DNA from: Undaria pinnatifida
Taxonomy: Eukaryota > Sar > Phaeophyceae > Laminariales > Alariaceae
Direction of reading: 5' to 3'
DNA length: 64,000 nt
NCBI GenBank assembly: GCA_012845835.1
Contig: JABAKD010000011.1
Span: 13,950,214-14,014,213 of the forward strand
The notes under the pieces are model-generated. The model saw only the letters and a program-made list of their open reading frames with translations, searched no databases and was not told where the DNA came from. The position numbers and the translations under genes were made by a program. This document shows, piece by piece, positions 46,301-55,839 of this stretch. The first letter of the stretch is position 1. Each line of letters begins with the position of its first letter.

Positions 46301-49300
46301 TATATGATATACTATTACATGCTATTACATACTGTTATATACTGTTGAATACTATTATATATTACAATGTATTATGTATGTATATACTATTATATAATAT
46401 GCCTTCTGAGGCATAAACTGATTTTGAGAAAAAAGGTAGAGCGCAACCCGATAAAAAAAAAAAAACATGGCCTAGTGTTTTAAAACGAATCATATTGCTA
46501 AACAAGAATGCTGAAGTTGCGACAAATGTGGGTTAAGATAGGTTAAGGAGCTCCGTCCTTAAGAAAATGGTTTTGCCGAAAAGTGCTACAGTTATGTCGA
46601 ACCGGGTTTTGCCCAAAAGAGGTACAGTATCTCTACTGTACCACGCGCCGTATGCTAGCGCTGTATGCTAACGCCGCACCACGTCCGATTTCGCAGCTCC
46701 TCGTCTCCGCTGTGCAGCTTTTGGTTGTTGTTGTTGCTATTGTTGTTGTTGTTGTTGTTTTGTTGCTGTTATTGCTGCGTTGTTGTCCTGCTGTTTTACT
46801 AATGTGTTGTTTTCGTTGTTTATTTGCACATTGTTTCCTTTTTTTTGTTGGCTGATTCGTTGCTTTGTTCCTTCTGGGCCTTTTTGTTTTTCCTCAGAGA
46901 GCCTTTTACCGAACGGTTTTGATGCTGGTATTCCACTGGTGCGTCTCCTTCCTCTGCACTCGCGAGATCAAGGACACACAGTGCGGTAAGCCTGAGTTGG
47001 CGACACGTACACGACACGTACGCGGGTCGTCCCACGCTAGGACCACGTATGTTGACCTTATGTTGACCTTATGTTGACCTTATGTTGACCTTATGTTGAT
47101 CTTATGTTGGCCTTGGGCATCCCGTGTCATGCCATGCCATGCCATGTCATGGCACGTGCTACGATGAAGTTTTGGACGTTTTTCTGAAACGTTTCCGGAA
47201 TCGTCCGGACAATCGTCTAAACAATCGCCCAAACAATCGTCCAAACAATCGTCCAAACAATCGTCCAAACAATATCTTTTTTTCTTCATACAAGTTTCGT
47301 TGAGTCTTTAGGTCATGGGATTGTTCATTGGGTTCGTATATACCACTTTGTTCATGTTTCCCCAATTTCTGTTTTTGCCCTATAGGCGTATTGTAGGGTA
47401 TTATAGGGCGTTGTCGGCATTATTGGGTAAATATTATAGGACATTTTCGTATAGGGTATTATTATAGGGTGTTATAGGGTATGTGGTACAGTGTATTATA
47501 GGGTATGTGGTACAGGGTATGTTACAGGGTATGTGTTCATAGGTTATGTCTTATAAGGTATGTGTGATAGTGTTAGAGGGTATGTGTTACAGTGTTTTAG
47601 TGTGGCATAGTATTAATATGATAGACCTCCTCAAGTCAGGAGCCTCATGGAAAAAGCAACGGTTGGTGCGCCTCTATAGTAGCGTGCGTATCATGCCGTA
47701 CCACCATGTCATATCAAATGTAAATGTTAATGTTGATGTAAATGTTGATAACCTGTTCATGAAAGTGTTGAGACTGATCAAAATGATCAAAATGATCGTA
47801 GGGTGGTGAAAAGTGTTGGTTAAATAGTGGTTAAATATAGATACTATACTTGAGTATTGCTCACGTGTTGACAAAAACAAATGTGAGATTGATGAGCGAA
47901 ATTAACGATGACAATAATATAGGACGCGTTGTTATTTATTTGATGTAAAATATCGACGTTAATTTCCATGTTGCCTAACTCGTTGATGTCTTCATCAATG
48001 GTTCATTGCAGGATTAATGTTCATTATTATTACTGTTGATTAGATTTTGACTCATGAAAAACTTGCTAACAACGAGCGACCGGTGTATTGCGCAGCTTGC
48101 AAAGATGAGTATTGACTCTAAATTTGTCGAACTAACAGCTGACGTTGTTAGAATAGTTCTATAAAATTGGCCAGATATTGAGATACTGATCAAACATTGG
48201 GATTTTGATCAACATTTTATCAAGAGCTTATCAATACGGACCACTTGTTGATCATGTGCGGACGAAACTGTTGGAAGTCAGGAAGGCGTTTGATGTACGA
48301 CGCCCACATACCCCTGTACCTATCTACCGCCTGTTCGTCGGCTCCATCCGTGATGTCGCCGGTTGACGTTAAGCAGGGTTCAAACTCTTCACGAGAGACA
48401 CCGCCGCGGTAGTGTTCGGCTCGCTTCACCTTCAGCGCTGGGCTTTCGACATCGAGATTATCAAAATCTGCCAACTGATGGGGATACCCATGTCGGTGAG
48501 CCCTCCCTCCCTTTCCGTCGCACCGTACGTTTTCTTTTTTCTTGTCTCACTTGTACTTTCCAGCTTCTACGTCAAGCCGTTGTCACAGGTGTCATCCCTT
48601 GTCTCTCCCGGTACGTGCGCTCATTTTTATCGCGCAGAGGGTTCAGTATTCCTAACGCTCGTCGATTTTCGCCGAATTTGCTAGCTCGCGCTCTCGCGCT
48701 TTCCGCTAGTCCTTTTTTTCACAAGGAAACGCCCTACGCGTACAAGTACGCCCTCGGCGGGGGGGGGTCTCGAACCAGCGAAATCGACCCTAGTAGTTAC
48801 GAGGTTAACCCACTCAACCATCGGGGACGCCGACTCCATGTGTTTCAGTGACGCCGCGGTAGCTTGTTTTTCTTGCTTTCCGCTCGCTTTGTGCTCGCTG
48901 TAAGCTCGCGTGGAGCTGACTTTGTGCTCACCTTTCGCCCGCCTTGAGCTCGCGTTGCGCTCGCGTTGCGCTCACGTTGAGCTCGCTTTGTGCTTCCGTT
49001 GCGCTCATGTTGAGCTAGCGTTGCGCTCAAATTGCGCTCAAGTTGCGCCGACTTTGCGCTCGCTTTGCGCTCGCTTTGCTAGAGCATTCGTGCTACGGTA
49101 CACGGGGTACCTGTATCTTCTCGGATTCCGTAACACGGGGAGGTCATACCTCACCCCAGAACGGACTTTGATATCACCAGATAACCAGTACGCGAACCCT
49201 CCCTCCCGCCCTCCCCCCCCCCCTCCCTCCTTCCCCACCTTTGCGCGTACCCTATGCGCGATACCCGTGCGCTGGGCTTGGCAGGAGGTAGCGGTGAACT

Positions 49301-49461
49301 GGCACGAGGTGCCCGGGTCGAAGTTGATCCAGTCTAAGCTCGACGTGATGACGACTTCGGCCACCATGCTCAGAGACATGCTTTGCGTCAAGGTTTGCTA
49401 CATGCTTGGCATCTGGGATGTGGCTAAAGACATGCTGACCGGCAGTAAAAAGAGGCGATAA
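40126..49461 (+). CDS. ALG5: ALG5, dolichyl-phosphate beta-glucosyltransferase (7 exons)
   Basis: The enzyme moves glucose from UDP-glucose to dolichyl phosphate on the cytosolic face of the ER; Dol-P-Glc then feeds N-glycan assembly. Exons: 40,126-40,307; 40,914-41,069; 41,551-41,731; 43,988-44,185; 46,898-46,985; 48,377-48,495; 49,285-49,461. All phases agree and give about 366 residues (human ALG5 has 324). In order one sees an N-terminal membrane anchor, the GT2 nucleotide-binding strand LSVIVPANNEEERLP, YEVIVVDDGSSDGT, the metal-binding MVDADAATD, GSRAH, IKDTQCGFKLFTR, RWAFDIEI and VNWHEVPGSKL, all diagnostic of ALG5. The gene ends in a lysine/arginine-rich tail, as expected of an ER membrane protein. 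Intron 2 has a GC donor. Introns 1, 3, 4 and 5 hold satellites and dispersed repeats. The start at 40,126 is chosen because the membrane segment follows at once; an in-frame upstream ATG at 39,865 would add a poly-Gln stretch. Family assignment is near certain; the exact first exon is less so. Confidence 0.95.
40430..40630. repeat. Minisatellite CCGTCGGTAG in ALG5 intron 1
   Basis: Units of about 60 bases (CCGTCGGTAGCGAAG, AACTGACTTACTGGTA, AGTGGTCACGGTG) followed by a short-unit expansion of ACCGTCGGTA(G/A)TG at 40,585-40,630. Confidence 0.8.
40600..40805 (+). repeat. Dispersed repeat R3, copy 3, in ALG5 intron 1
   Basis: GCTAGCGCCGAATTGCGAATG, AAATACGTGGAAGTGTGATG and CATCTGCCGGAGGATAAC. 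Ends about 110 bases before exon 2. Confidence 0.8.
40914..41069 (+). CDS. ALG5: ALG5 exon 2
   Basis: Encodes FPTLNQAPTKTLSVIVPANN and EEERLPGMLHET, the first beta strand and UDP-sugar binding segment of the GT2 fold. The acceptor is CGACAG|G. The exon ends at GACAG|GCAAGG; there is no usable GT nearby, so a GC-AG intron is inferred, and the phase (two bases left) agrees with exon 3. Confidence 0.9.
41551..41731 (+). CDS. ALG5: ALG5 exon 3
   Basis: Encodes a serine-rich linker, then FTYEVIVVDDGSSDGTKAVV and SGNQGKGAAVGK. This is the second GT2 strand with its DDGSSD motif and the basic GKG loop. The acceptor CCCACAG|C completes the split Ser codon left by exon 2; the donor is AAG|GTGCGC. The acceptor lies in a CT-rich low-complexity run, so a neighbouring AG is possible. 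Confidence 0.9.
41775..42035. repeat. GATTCAGATC-type degenerate satellite in ALG5 intron 3
   Basis: Six- to twelve-base words GATTCAGA, GATCGAATCAG and variants for about 260 bases. Confidence 0.8.
42105..42395 (+). repeat. Dispersed repeat R1, copy 4 (short), in ALG5 intron 3
   Basis: Carries the CTCCAGCTATGAGATGGAAG start, the GGTCGGCGACTCCCCTTG block and the TTATCAAGTGAATACTGTAAG end, but lacks the poly-G part. Confidence 0.8.
42690..43090. repeat. Minisatellite CTAACCCTACATGATGTAGATCGTGATCTGTCACT in parts, about 10 units
   Basis: Unit of 38-41 bases: CTAACCCTACATGATG, TAGATCGTGATCTGTCACTC. It joins a telomere-like word to an imperfect palindrome. Lies in ALG5 intron 3. Confidence 0.85.
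43290..43400. repeat. TATTAGTATTAGTGTT satellite in ALG5 intron 3
   Basis: Degenerate units, ending with five copies of TATTATAGTATTGG. Confidence 0.75.
43465..43755. repeat. GATGATGTTGATG satellite in ALG5 intron 3
   Basis: About 290 bases of GATG/GTTGATG words. The opposite frame gives a His/Ile/Ser-rich low-complexity peptide. Confidence 0.85.
43832..43930. repeat. CATGT pentamer satellite, about 19 units, in ALG5 intron 3
   Basis: Nearly perfect ATGTC units, ending 57 bases before exon 4. Confidence 0.9.
43988..44185 (+). CDS. ALG5: ALG5 exon 4
   Basis: 66 codons, phase 0 at both ends, between TGCCTCAG|GGT and AAG|GTATGA. It carries the metal-binding MVDADAATD motif (the DAD of GT2 enzymes), a variable acidic loop, and GSRAHMEGEAVAK, which equals the GSRAHL segment of other ALG5 proteins. 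Confidence 0.95.
44186..45204. other. ALG5 intron 4, left part
   Basis: No repeat family recognised except a TTAGGGTTAGGG-like word at 44,872 and ACCAACCG units at 44,903-44,960. Confidence 0.4.
45205..45310. repeat. ACTATTATAT decamer satellite, left array
   Basis: About ten units, next to R1 copy 5. Confidence 0.85.
45310..46195 (-). repeat. Dispersed repeat R1, copy 5, in ALG5 intron 4
   Basis: Full-length copy with C-rich tract (45,584-45,725). It is flanked on both sides by the same 10-base AT satellite (45,205-45,310 and 46,195-46,360), which may be part of the repeat or its insertion site. Confidence 0.8.
46195..46365. repeat. ACTATTATAT decamer satellite, right array
   Basis: About sixteen degenerate units, on the other side of R1 copy 5. 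A short GTT run lies at 46,722-46,765. Confidence 0.85.
46898..46985 (+). CDS. ALG5: ALG5 exon 5
   Basis: 29 codons plus one base between TTTTTCCTCAG|AGA and TGCG|GTAAGC. It encodes RAFYRTVLMLVFHWCVSFLC, then TREIKDTQC, the amphipathic segment and the IKDTQCG signature of ALG5. The pyrimidine tract before the acceptor is strong and the donor is a perfect GTAAG. Confidence 0.95.
47045..47110. repeat. TTATGTTGACC 11-base satellite, about 5 units, in ALG5 intron 5
   Basis: Followed by CATGC repeats at 47,128-47,150 and AACAATCGTCCA 12-base units at 47,208-47,270. Confidence 0.85.
47390..47600. repeat. TATTATAGGGTATGTGGTACAG degenerate satellite in ALG5 intron 5
   Basis: About ten units of 18-22 bases around TATAGGGT(A/G)T. 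Confidence 0.75.
48377..48495 (+). CDS. ALG5: ALG5 exon 6
   Basis: Encodes GFKLFTRDTAAVVFG, then LHLQRWAFDIEI and GIPMS, the core of the family. Its first two bases complete the Gly codon split by intron 5. The donor is TCG|GTGAGC. A SINE-like repeat in the opposite orientation begins about 35 bases downstream, inside intron 6. Confidence 0.95.
48530..48840 (-). repeat. SINE-like repeat S2, copy 4, in ALG5 intron 6
   Basis: In reverse: box B GGTTCGAGACC near 48,770, GCGCGAGCTAGCAAATTC, CTGCGCGATAAAAATGAGCG and the ACCTGTGACAACGGC end. Confidence 0.75.
48890..49085. repeat. GCGCTCGCTTTGCGCTC degenerate satellite in ALG5 intron 6
   Basis: About 190 bases of 9-12-base units. Confidence 0.8.
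49285..49461 (+). CDS. ALG5: ALG5 exon 7 (C-terminus)
   Basis: Begins after CTTGGCAG with EVAVNWHEVPGSKL, the last conserved block of ALG5. It continues through a helical segment (TMLRDMLCVKVCYMLGIWDV) and ends with GSKKRR and TAA. No AATAAA signal is seen close by. Confidence 0.95.
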   Translation, partial: EVAVNWHEVPGSKLIQSKLDVMTTSATMLRDMLCVKVCYMLGIWDVAKDMLTGSKKRR

Positions 49462-49469
49462 TGAGCATA

Positions 49470-50105
49470 CCGTTATTCGCTAAAATACGATAAACTGCGG
49501 TATGCTACGTTTTTGTATGGGATGCGATTGACCCCATTGGATTTGCACACACGCTTTGGGGGAAAACTACCTGAAAATTGTATAGGATACGTTTTGCGGT
49601 AGAAAAAGGGTCAACCCGTCTACCAATACTGGGGAAACACTTGGAATTAAACAAGGACCGTGTTTGGAGCTGGAAAAAAAAGAAAAAAAAACGCCTACCC
49701 CATTGCAAAGCTTCATTCTACTGCAATACTGCAATACGCGAATCACTGCAGTGTAGTAAATTGCCCCCAAGGTCTAAACCTAAACGGTATTCGTTCCCAA
49801 AATATGGATGTATTCGGTGATGAAGAGGATGAAATGGCGCGCAAACTCAGATACCATAATGGTTTTAGTACGAGTGTAAAATTCGGATGGGAGGGAGATA
49901 TGTTCGATGGGAGGGACGTTATTTGGGGGGGGGGGCATGCCGTGCGCACCATTTCAACGGAACTGGACTCTAAATCGGCACCGCTGAACAACCCACGTTT
50001 GCTTACCGTTGGGCGTGCGTTAGCCCTACACGAGAGTTCCCTCTGGGAAAAGGGGGGCGATGTATGTGACCAGGATACGACGTTTGGTTGTTGTGTCGGC
50101 TACGA
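49470..50105. other. Region downstream of ALG5 without recognised gene
   Basis: An open plus frame (49,660-50,139) with MDVFGDEEDEMARKLRYHNG was not recognised. The words GGATACGTTTTGCGGTAG (49,578) and GGATACTTTTTGCGCTAG (51,010) suggest a shared repeat. Confidence 0.35.
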
Positions 50106-50109
50106 GTAT

Positions 50110-50690
50110 ATATTGTTAGGTTGTGGTTGTAGTTGCTGATACTGTTACGGTTACCGTTACGTATACTGATACGGGTACTGCCGGTATGGGTGTCGTTATG
50201 GTTGCGATTAATGTTTTAGTTGCGGTTTCGGTTGCTGTTACGGTTGCTGCTACGGTTGCTGTTTCGAAAATTGTTACGGTTGCAGTTACGGATACTGCTA
50301 TGTATGAGATACGTTTGCGATTACGGTTACCGTGACGGATACGGCATTGCCGTTACGGGTACTTTTACGGCTACGGTTGGTGTTCCTGTGTTACTGTTAC
50401 GGTGACGGTTACAGGCTCTGTTGTTGTTGCGGTTACTGCTACGGTTGCGGGGAAAATTACGGTTACGTTTTCGGTTCCCGTTGTGGTTACCATTACCGAT
50501 ACCGTTACCCTTGCCGTACCGGTACTCGTCGTCACCGTTACGATCGTCGTTACGGGCACGGTTGGTGTTATGGATACTGTTACGGTTTGGGTAACCGGTA
50601 CGGTTACAGATGTGGGTATCGTTACCGCCACAGGTACCGTTTCGGGCTACGGGTACCGTTCCGGCTGCGGTTGCGGTTATAGAACCGACT
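50110..50690. repeat. GTTACG-type degenerate hexamer satellite, about 570 bases
   Basis: Made of ACGGTTAC, GGTTGCTGTT and GTTACCGTTAC words. Long open frames in several phases (Val/Thr- or Tyr/Arg-rich) are products of the period. Confidence 0.85.
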
Positions 50691-52480
50691 GTGTTTCCGC
50701 ACGATGGTTGTCCTCGTCGATGTTTCAGCGCTTACGAACCAATAAGAGGCCTGCTGCAGCAAAGTTCTTTCAGGCCTGATGAGCGATGACCGATGAACTA
50801 CATCCACAGCGGTACAGAAATACGGCTACCGTGGTTTTCCCGAGCGGAAGCTGTATGTACGCCACACTTTGCCCGTGTTCCATCCTAAAACCGCGATTGC
50901 GTCTCCCTTATCCTGTACCGGATACATTAATGCAGTGCATTGCTGCGCGAGAGTTGGCCCCCTTCGAATGCCACCATCGTTTGGGAACAACTGCTTGGAA
51001 TTTGCATGGGATACTTTTTGCGCTAGTAACAGGGGCGCGAGGGAGGGTCTAGAAATGGTTCCAGCATTTGCATGTAGCATGTTGGGTGCGGTTAGCACTG
51101 AAAACGGCTAGATAACGGCTAGATGTGTCTCCCTCCGACGTAAGGGACTTGGTGCAGCAGCAGACGCAACATCATCTATTAATAGCTTCGCCCACAATTA
51201 CGTTAACTAGGGGTTGTTCAAAATATCTAGCTGTTGGGCTAGCCCACGTAGTAGGCCGCGCCGACTAAGCAGTCCAACACATACGTAGTCGCAGCAACTG
51301 CGGTTAGTTGGCCAGTACCTGAGATGGTGATTAATAAGGAGAGTATGGCAAGACCCATGGAGGCTGCAGCAGCAACAACTAGCAACGTATCAACTGGAAA
51401 TTTTATTGGCTGGTGTTGTTACCAGATAGCTCCTAATGATTGAAATATAACTATTAAATAGTTAGCTGTTGCTAATGTTGTTAGCTGTTACAGGTTGTTG
51501 GTAGCACCCCCCCCCCCCCGTAGCAGACGCAGCAATAGGACAACTGCATCCGTCGTATCACAGAGTTTGGCAATATTCCTCGAGACTTGTAGCAGAAACA
51601 ACACCAGCTGTTGTTGTCGGCTGGTGTAATTGGGTAGATTATGATTAGCCAGTACCACCCACGGCAGGCGTAGCCGTTGTAGAACTACCTCTATCGTATG
51701 ACGCCCTGGCCTTTTTGTATCGCGCTGATACCCAAATGGTTGTTTTTTGTTATATTGGGGACATGGTGTTGGCATGTTTTTGTTGACATGTTGAGATGTT
51801 GCGGACATGCTGTTGGCATGCTGCTATTGAGTTCATGTGCTGGAGGTCGGGAGGGGTGATGGCGGGTGGAGGGGGGGGGGTGGATGGGGCGTGGTGTGGT
51901 GGAGGAGGGGGCGGGGGCGCGCTGAACGGTGGGAACGTTCTGCATAATACCAAGATTTGATGGGCGGTGTGATGGTTGACTGACATTGATGTCATGGTGG
52001 CAGATGGCTTAGACTTGTCGACTCTTCCCCCGTCGCCTGGTATCAAGTTGTTGTCGAGGTGTTTGGTGTGCTAACAGTGATCTCGTGACATGGAAAGTAT
52101 CTGGTGGTGAGAGTATCTATTTTTTATGCGTTGTTGCGGGCGAGCGGCGGCCGTGAATTTGTTGCTAATAATGTACCAGGTACCAAAAAATACGTCGTGA
52201 CTATATGGTTGCGGCTAACATTGTGCGTCTGTTTCCTAAGAAGAGTACATTTATTCTAGTACCTGGTGTTGTTTTTTTCCCCGTGGTGTAGCTTTATCCT
52301 TCATCCATGTCTGATATCATAGATACTCGTATTACAGGGTGCGGCAGTGCACGGGACCGATTAGGCATGATGCGGTAGAGGTGTGTGCACCATTTTTCGC
52401 CCGAGGCTCTTAACCTGATCAAGATGAGAACTCTCCCGACCATGGCTACGGTATGGTAGTACCATACCCCCTTCTTCGCT
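50690..52480. other. Region between the two genes, no gene recognised
   Basis: Holds a poly-C run (51,511-51,520), GTTGTT words around 51,400-51,500 and a G-rich run (51,855-51,915). Open frames are short. Confidence 0.4.
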
Positions 52481-52484
52481 GCTG

Positions 52485-52990
52485 TGCTGAAGCCACTCGC
52501 CCGAGTGACTCAGCATCTCCATGGAAAAGTGCTTGATTCAGGCGATGTGTTTTGGTGCAGCGTAGCTAAGAGTCGTTCTACGTTATCCCCCCCAACACCC
52601 TTTTCTTTAACGAAATCGCCGGTTTCAAAACCAGCGCTCTCCCGGCCGTGTCTCCTGAAATACGGTGTCCCTCGACACACACCGCCCTCCCCGACGTCGT
52701 CGGTCGTTAGACCTTTGCACACAAGAGAATAAATGGATATTTTTTTCCTCAATAGTATCCTTCCTTGTGTCGAGCAGCCATGAAAAACGTTCGCTAAAGA
52801 AGATCGCTGATCTTGGGGGAGGTTATCGTAGACTCAGAAGTCCTAACCTTTCCATGGAGGCTTGAAAAACAGCACGAAAGGTCAAGGCCGCAATGATGGG
52901 GTAGACGGGTCGCTCGCACGAATGATCCGGTGCCACCGAAGAAAGAGGCCCTAAAAACAACATATTAATAACCCTCCTGCTGTAGCCACT
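52485..52990 (+). repeat. Dispersed repeat R2, copy 3, with about 270 bases inserted
   Basis: Left part CCACTCGCCCGAGTGACTC and GGCGATGTGTTTTGG; right part GGTCGCTCGCACGAATGATCC and CCTCCTGCTGTAGCC. The stretch between (about 52,600-52,870) is not in the other copies. Confidence 0.6.
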
Positions 52991-52994
52991 GTCT

Positions 52995-53985
52995 CACCAC
53001 AAAAACTCATTTGAACGAAATAAAAGCTCTAGTAATTGCATACCCGATGAACCATCCCATTGCCTAGGTATATATACAGCGACCATTGTTGCAAAGCAAA
53101 ACATAATTGAATATCGAATATCGGAATCTACGACGATTTGGGGTTAACGTAAGGAGCCTCGTCAGTCAGCAACATTTCAGCTTTTTTCAGTTCTCAAATT
53201 GGCCAAAAAGTGCTACAGTACCCACGAAAAAGCAATGCCTGGGAAGAAATGACCAAATAACCAAATAATAACTGCCGACGACGCCAAATATTGTGGTACT
53301 CCGAGTGGGGGGTGCGTGGTTGGTCGGTGTTGGGAAGCGTGCTCCTCATGGGTTCCGGTGCCTTTGGTTGGTCTCCCCTCATGGCTCGCTGGATAGACTC
53401 AAAGCTTACGCATTATTTCGTCTACTACATTGAACTCTAAAAGACAGACGAAGCAAGACAAGACAGAGTCGGGCAGGGTAGAGCAAGGTAGTGAGATGAG
53501 GGGCGTCCTGCTTGTCCCATCATCGTCACCTACATATATGTATTATCGCCTATCTATGATGGCCTCGACGTGAATGTGACATCTAATATCATCACGTGGT
53601 TTCACCTCAACCATGACATGGTTTCACGTCGAATCTATAAACTATCCTTCTACGGAGGGCACTCCATTGCATTAGACTATAGGGTTGAGTTTTTGATTGA
53701 TGTCAGAACATCAACCAGACGATAATAGTCTCTCTATACATTGTAGGTAGCACGCGTCCGATACGACAACAGCGCAATACGACGTGAAGTGTATTCATTC
53801 ACAACGACTACGAGTACTATACAGTACGTTCTCCTAGTCCGTTTTTCTTTCCAAATCCCACGTGTACTACCAGGTACCAGGTATGTACAAGTTGTACTTG
53901 TATTAGACTAATACTTTATATTCGGCTCCTGTACACCAGGGGCCTGTCTTGAATTTTTGGTTAATGTCAGAACATCAACCAGAAA
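52995..53985. other. Region without recognised gene
   Basis: Near-duplicate words GAGTTTTTGATTGATGTCAG (53,687) and GAATTTTTGGTTAATGTCAG (53,951) with AACATCAACCAGA mark a short repeated block. Confidence 0.4.
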
Positions 53986-53991
53986 TATAGT

Positions 53992-54367
53992 TGTTAAGGA
54001 CTTAGTGGGGTATTAGTCCGTTTGACCACTTGCAAAAGGTTAACCAATCGTAGCTTACCCAAACTAAGCCTTATAACACTCTCCCCCCCTGAAACGGCGG
54101 GATAGCAGGTCGGCCGGATATACGGGCGGACCTGTCAATATATCCAAGCCGTTTCATTTCCTGGGTATACCGGGGAGAGTATTTTTCAAGTTCGCCATGG
54201 GAAAATCTGAAAAAGTTTATTATGGTGGATGTGGGGATCGAACCCACGACCCAAAAACCCATGGTCCTGCCGACGACGCCATTTGTTAAGGACTTAGTGG
54301 GGTATTAGTCCGTTTGACCACTTGCAAAAGGTTAACCAATAGCTTACCCAAACTAAGCCTTATAACA
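53992..54367 (-). mobile_element. Miniature LTR element (TRIM), 376 bases, structurally whole
   Basis: Two LTRs (53,992-54,078 and 54,284-54,367), TGTT...AACA, identical except for a 3-base gap, so it is young. A 4-base target duplication TAGT flanks it (53,988-53,991 and 54,368-54,371). On the minus strand the upstream LTR is followed two bases later by TGGCGTCGTCGGCAGGACCA, and then by a tRNA-like 3' half (GGGTCGTGGGTTCGATCCCC). It codes for nothing and would depend on another element. Confidence 0.85.
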
Positions 54368-54371
54368 TAGT

Positions 54372-54690
54372 CCGGTCGCCCCGGTGGCGTATCAGGTTAT
54401 CCTCGAGCCTGGTATAGGTAGGTCAGTTTCGTGAGTTCGAGCCCCGCCGAGTGCACACTCGTATTAATTCGTTGGGACTTTTTCTTGTGGACAAATTGGC
54501 TTGCGGAAAGCGCGAGAGCGTGAGTTAGCAACACTCGATGAACAATCGACGAGCAGAGCGATTGCTGAACCCTATGCGCGATAAAAGTTGAAGGCAAGAA
54601 TGGGGGGGGAGAAGGGACGACACCCGTGACCACGGCTTGTCCAGAAGCTGGAAAGCAGATGCGTGCGAAAAAAAAAAAAAAAAAAAAAAT
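54372..54690 (+). repeat. SINE-like repeat S2, copy 5 (longest)
   Basis: Head GGTGGCGTATCAGGTTATCC and GTGAGTTCGAGCCCCGCC, body GGAAAGCGCGAGAGCGTGAG, GCGCGATAAAAGTTGAAGGC and A-tail of about 23 bases (54,668-54,690). It begins directly at the target duplication of the TRIM. Confidence 0.85.
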
Positions 54691-54699
54691 AGTTGTATC

Positions 54700-55790
54700 C
54701 TGAGCCCTAATACTAGTGACCACGGAGTAGAATACTAGACTATAGTAGTAGTCTATGGGGTGGACTTTTCGGTTCGTGTCCGAACACCAACCACCAAAAA
54801 TATAGTCTATTAATAGTTGTGCCCTAAGCCCTAATACCGCTATTAATAATAGTGCTGCTGTGTCCCCCGACAAGCAACTGTGTTGGGCACATCCATTCCT
54901 CCTATTAATGTTAATAGCGAGGCAGCGCCACCCCCAGCATTGGGCATGACCGATCATCGGATGCAACCTCAACGAACGGTGCTACAGCAGTGCAGCCCGC
55001 GAATAGTCGCACGATGGATGGAAACTCAACCAACGGTACTGCTGTGATACTACTAAAGGTCGACCGTGGACGGAGATAAAATGTTGAAGATGAAGACGGA
55101 CAGAAGAAGTCCAACGGAAATTATTAGAGTGGGGGTTTTAAAAGTTTCTCCGCCGTTAAAATTCGATGTTGTGGGTCTTGCTGAGCACATATTAATATTA
55201 GTCTCTAATAGTGCAAACACTTAACCCCTTTAGAGCCCCCGAACCCCTCCCTATACTAAATCCAAGGGTAATAATAATCGTGTTTACTGGTGTCGTCTGT
55301 AATAAGTGACAGGCATGGTGATGTGATATTTAATCTATGCCCGGTAAATGGCATCTATTAATAAATACCTAGCTCCAGGCGATGCCACTATTTTTTCTGT
55401 TCGGTTGAAGTAAGGTAACCAATCTCCTGATCCCCCTCCACCCCCCTCCTCCTCGTCACATCCCTTGAAACCCATCCAACAAAACGACAAAAAAACGAGA
55501 CAAAAGCAACGCACAATAAAACACAAGCAGGGGAGAAGGCACGAAGGACAGAAGCGCTAATCAGTGCGAGCTATGAATATGACGGCAACCAGTAACCCTT
55601 GCTCTCTCTAGTCTATTGCGTTTCTCCTTGGCCACGCTATTTCTGTTCGATCTGGCCACGGTAACCAATCTCCTCTTCTTCTATTGTCTCTAGCTGTTCT
55701 CGCTGGCGCCTTGGTCTATTTGGTACACCATCGCCATAGTTGGGGTCCCCCAGCAAGGCATAAGGCGGTGGTGTGGTACGGTATAGATTA
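54700..55790. other. Region without recognised gene
   Basis: CTATTAATAG words are frequent. Open frames are shadows of low complexity. Confidence 0.35.
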
Positions 55791-55839
55791 GCAATATGAC
55801 CGCCTTATTGGTGGAAGCGCACTATTCAACCTTATATTC

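Noticed and set aside
50123-50779. Val/Thr-rich frames on both strands
   Set aside because: All three phases are open because of the hexamer satellite period.
51691-52046. Pro-rich minus frames over 51.7-52.0 kb
   Set aside because: They come from the G-rich run and repeated ATGTTG words; no conserved peptide.
54235-54285. tRNA-like sequence GGGTCGTGGGTTCGATCCCC on the minus strand
   Set aside because: Only a T arm and part of an anticodon arm are present, and it is inside the miniature LTR element.
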